Part shown: positions 62,219-64,000 of the stretch, in pieces
Layout: every line of letters starts with the position of its first letter
How positions within the stretch are numbered: position 1 is the stretch's first letter
Origin: Pseudonocardia autotrophica
Lineage (GTDB): Bacteria; Actinomycetota; Actinomycetes; Mycobacteriales; Pseudonocardiaceae
Reading direction: 5' to 3'
Length of the DNA stretch: 64,000 nucleotides
Assembly (NCBI RefSeq): GCF_000717175.1
Contig: NZ_JNYD01000038.1
Location: forward strand, 1 to 64,000
Notes under the pieces: model-generated
Told to the model about the DNA's origin: nothing
The model's input: the letters and a program-made list of their open reading frames with translations, nothing else
The model's database searches: none
Made by a program: the position numbers and the translations under genes

Positions 62219-64000
62219 GTGAGTCAGACCGGGCCCGACGAGTACCCCGACGGTTCCGTGGGCCGCTACGTCCGGGAGCGGTGGGCGCAGAACGCCCAGC
62301 GCTCGCAGCGGCAGGCCCCCGAGGAGCGGCGGGACGAGCGGCGCGAGGAACAGCAGGGCGGGGCGCACGCGCAGCACCCCGGGCTGGGCGCCCGGCGGGA
62401 CGAGACGTGGGGCGTGGTGCCCGACGACGCCGGCTGGGGCTCCGACCTGCTCGAGCTCGAGAGCGAGCTCGACGAGGCCGGGCCCTACCCCGCCCCGGGC
62501 GGGGCGGAGGGCCGGCACGCCGAGCAGGATCAGCGCCCCGAGCAGCGGCCGGAGCAGCGACGCGACCAGGGCCCCGGACAGGGCCCCGAGCAGCGCCCTG
62601 GGCACGGTCCCGAGCAGCGTCCCGAGCCCCGGCACGCCGAGCCGCCCGCTCAGCGAACGGGGCCGGAGCAGCACCGATCGGTCCCGGACGCGGACCCCGC
62701 GGGCGCGCCGCCGAACGGCACGCCGACGCACGCCCCGTCCCACGGCCCCGCCTCCCACAGCCCCGCCTCCCACAGCACGGGCGCGAACGGCACGGGCACC
62801 AACGGTGCCGCGCCGAACGGGATCCCGTCGAACGGCACGGCTCCGAACGGCGCCCCTTCCCACGGCGCGGCTCCCCACGGCGCGGCTCCGAACGGCGCGA
62901 CTCACGGCCCGGTTCCGAACGGCGCTCCGCGGAGTGCGGCGCCCCACGCCGCCCCGCCCGCCGAGCCCCGGGAGACCGAGCAGGCGAGCCCTCCGTCCGG
63001 CCCGCCGCAGTGGCGCACCTCCGAGCAGCGGCCCGCCCGCGAGCGCCGGGTCGTGCCCCAGGAGGGCCGCACACCCCCGCGGGGCGTGCCGCTCGGCCCG
63101 CCCACCGGCCCCAACCGGCCGATCCGGGACGTCGGGCGCTGGACCGACCCCGGCGCCGTCGCCGCCCAGGAGGCCCAGCAGGCCCGGGCGGACTCGGACG
63201 CCGACCTCGCCGACCTGTCCACCGCGCGGCTGCTCAAGCCCAGTAGGCGGCGGCCGCCGCGCACCGGCTGGCGGCGCTTCCTCTACCTGCTCACCGGGCG
63301 GCTCATCAACCCCGGCGAGAGCCCCCAGGACATCCGCGAGCGCGAGCTGACCACGCGGATCAACCAGCCCCTGCTCGGCTGCCACAAGATCGCGACGCTG
63401 AGCCTCAAGGGCGGCGTCGGCAAGACGACGATCACCGCCACCCTCGGCGCGACGTTCGCCTCGCTGCGGGGCGACCGGGTCGTGGCGGTCGACGCCAACC
63501 CGGACCGCGGCACGCTCAGCCAGAAGATCCCGCTGGAGACCAGCGCGACCGTGCGGCACCTGCTGCGGGACGCGCAGCGGATCCGCCGGTACACCGACGT
63601 CCGGGCCTACACCTCCCAGGGGCCGTCGCGGCTGGAGGTGCTGGCGAGCGAGCAGGACCCGGCGGTGTCGGAGGCGTACAGCGAGGACGACTACCGCCGC
63701 ACGGTCACGCTGCTCGAGCACTTCTACAACATCGTGCTCACGGACTGCGGCACCGGTCTGATGCACTCGGCGATGTACGGCGTGCTGGGCGTGGCCGACC
63801 AGCTGATCATCGTGTCGTCGGGCTCGATCGACGGCGCCCGCAGCGCCTCGGCGACCATGGACTGGCTCGAGGCGCACGACCACGGGGACCTGGTGCGCAA
63901 CGCCGTCGCCGTGATCAACAACGTGCACCGACAGGCGGGCGCGGTGGACCTGGAGCGGGTGGCGCAGCACTTCGCCGGCCGCTGCCGGTCCGTGGTGCAG
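62219..64000 (+). CDS. MinD/ParA-like ATPase with long disordered N-terminus (partial)
   Basis: GTG at 62219; the gene runs off the window after 594 codons. Residues 1-360 are low complexity: Gln/Arg/Glu-rich, then many PNG and SHG repeats. A basic link (RRRPPRTGWRRFLYLLTGR) leads to the P-loop: TLSLKGGVGKTTITATLGATFA (deviant Walker A with the second Lys), VVAVDANPDRGTLSQK, then IVLTDCGTGLMHSAMYGVLGVADQLIIVSS. It resembles the actinobacterial MinD/ParA proteins linked to type VII secretion (EspI-like) and Rv0530. A role in positioning or secretion control is inferred. Confidence 0.82.
   Translation, partial: MSQTGPDEYPDGSVGRYVRERWAQNAQRSQRQAPEERRDERREEQQGGAHAQHPGLGARRDETWGVVPDDAGWGSDLLELESELDEAGPYPAPGGAEGRHAEQDQRPEQRPEQRRDQGPGQGPEQRPGHGPEQRPEPRHAEPPAQRTGPEQHRSVPDADPAGAPPNGTPTHAPSHGPASHSPASHSTGANGTGTNGAAPNGIPSNGTAPNGAPSHGAAPHGAAPNGATHGPVPNGAPRSAAPHAAPPAEPRETEQASPPSGPPQWRTSEQRPARERRVVPQEGRTPPRGVPLGPPTGPNRPIRDVGRWTDPGAVAAQEAQQARADSDADLADLSTARLLKPSRRRPPRTGWRRFLYLLTGRLINPGESPQDIRERELTTRINQPLLGCHKIATLSLKGGVGKTTITATLGATFASLRGDRVVAVDANPDRGTLSQKIPLETSATVRHLLRDAQRIRRYTDVRAYTSQGPSRLEVLASEQDPAVSEAYSEDDYRRTVTLLEHFYNIVLTDCGTGLMHSAMYGVLGVADQLIIVSSGSIDGARSASATMDWLEAHDHGDLVRNAVAVINNVHRQAGAVDLERVAQHFAGRCRSVVQ

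Overview
The window is chromosomal DNA of a high-GC actinobacterium, most likely of the Pseudonocardia/Pseudonocardiales group. The signs are very high G+C, frequent GTG starts, 4-base stop/start overlaps (ATGA or GTGA), mycothiol synthesis (mshA), and gene order resembling two Mycobacterium stretches: the Rv0871-Rv0883 neighbourhood (cold-shock protein, DUF2771, MFS, DUF3027) and Rv0486-Rv0530 (mshA, YbjN, gpm1, senX3-regX3, ppx, proC, bS22, glutaredoxin, hem genes, system II cytochrome c genes, ParA-like ATPase). The genus is inferred; gene order and family assignments come from recalled family knowledge, with no database search.

Layout. 1-1156: tail of an acyl-CoA synthetase, cold-shock protein, EthD-like protein. 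1213-9066 (minus): a tightly coupled six-gene exopolysaccharide operon: sugar-nucleotide epimerase, secreted deacetylase, PelF-type GT4 glycosyltransferase, polytopic membrane protein, GH135 (spherulin-4) protein and GH114 lipoprotein. This is the same set of activities that makes fungal galactosaminogalactan (GAG), and it overlaps with bacterial Pel. It is the most exciting system here. 9300-13656: DUF2771 lipoprotein, MFS protein, glutamine-cyclotransferase-like lipoprotein, DUF3027. 13677-25848: sacsin-like ATPase, mshA, YbjN, DUF4349, GntR, VOC/MarR divergent pair, gpmA, senX3-regX3 with a PHO-box-like repeat, FMN glutamate-synthase-like protein. 26006-27374: a DUF222/HNH gene under a LexA-type SOS box and apparently frameshifted. 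27472-30280: a minimal gas-vesicle locus (gvpA-like, gvpO) followed by a giant acidic-repeat protein. 30386-39620: ppx/gppA, membrane protein, TIM-barrel epimerase, thioesterase, proC, HTH protein, bS22, atypical SDR, acyltransferase, HAD phosphatase.

39832-42337 is a BldN-type ECF sigma factor and an RsbN-like (DUF5667) membrane anti-sigma factor, with a BldN-like promoter before the latter. 42698-46891: AMP ligase, glutaredoxin, molybdopterin oxidoreductase, fasciclin lipoprotein. 47202-57168 carries haem synthesis: rex-hemA-hemC-hemD as an overlapping operon behind a Rex operator, then hemB and hemL, interrupted by a repeat array and a VWA-like gene. 57165-62119 is phosphatase, TlpA-like thioredoxin, ccdA, resB, ccsB (system II cytochrome c maturation), so haem made upstream can be attached to cytochromes. 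The window ends inside a MinD/ParA-like ATPase with a long disordered N-terminus.

Intergenic DNA is rich in hairpins (several with 9-17 bp perfect stems) and in tandem repeats of 15, 41 and 87 bp. No tRNA, rRNA, CRISPR array or complete mobile element was seen.
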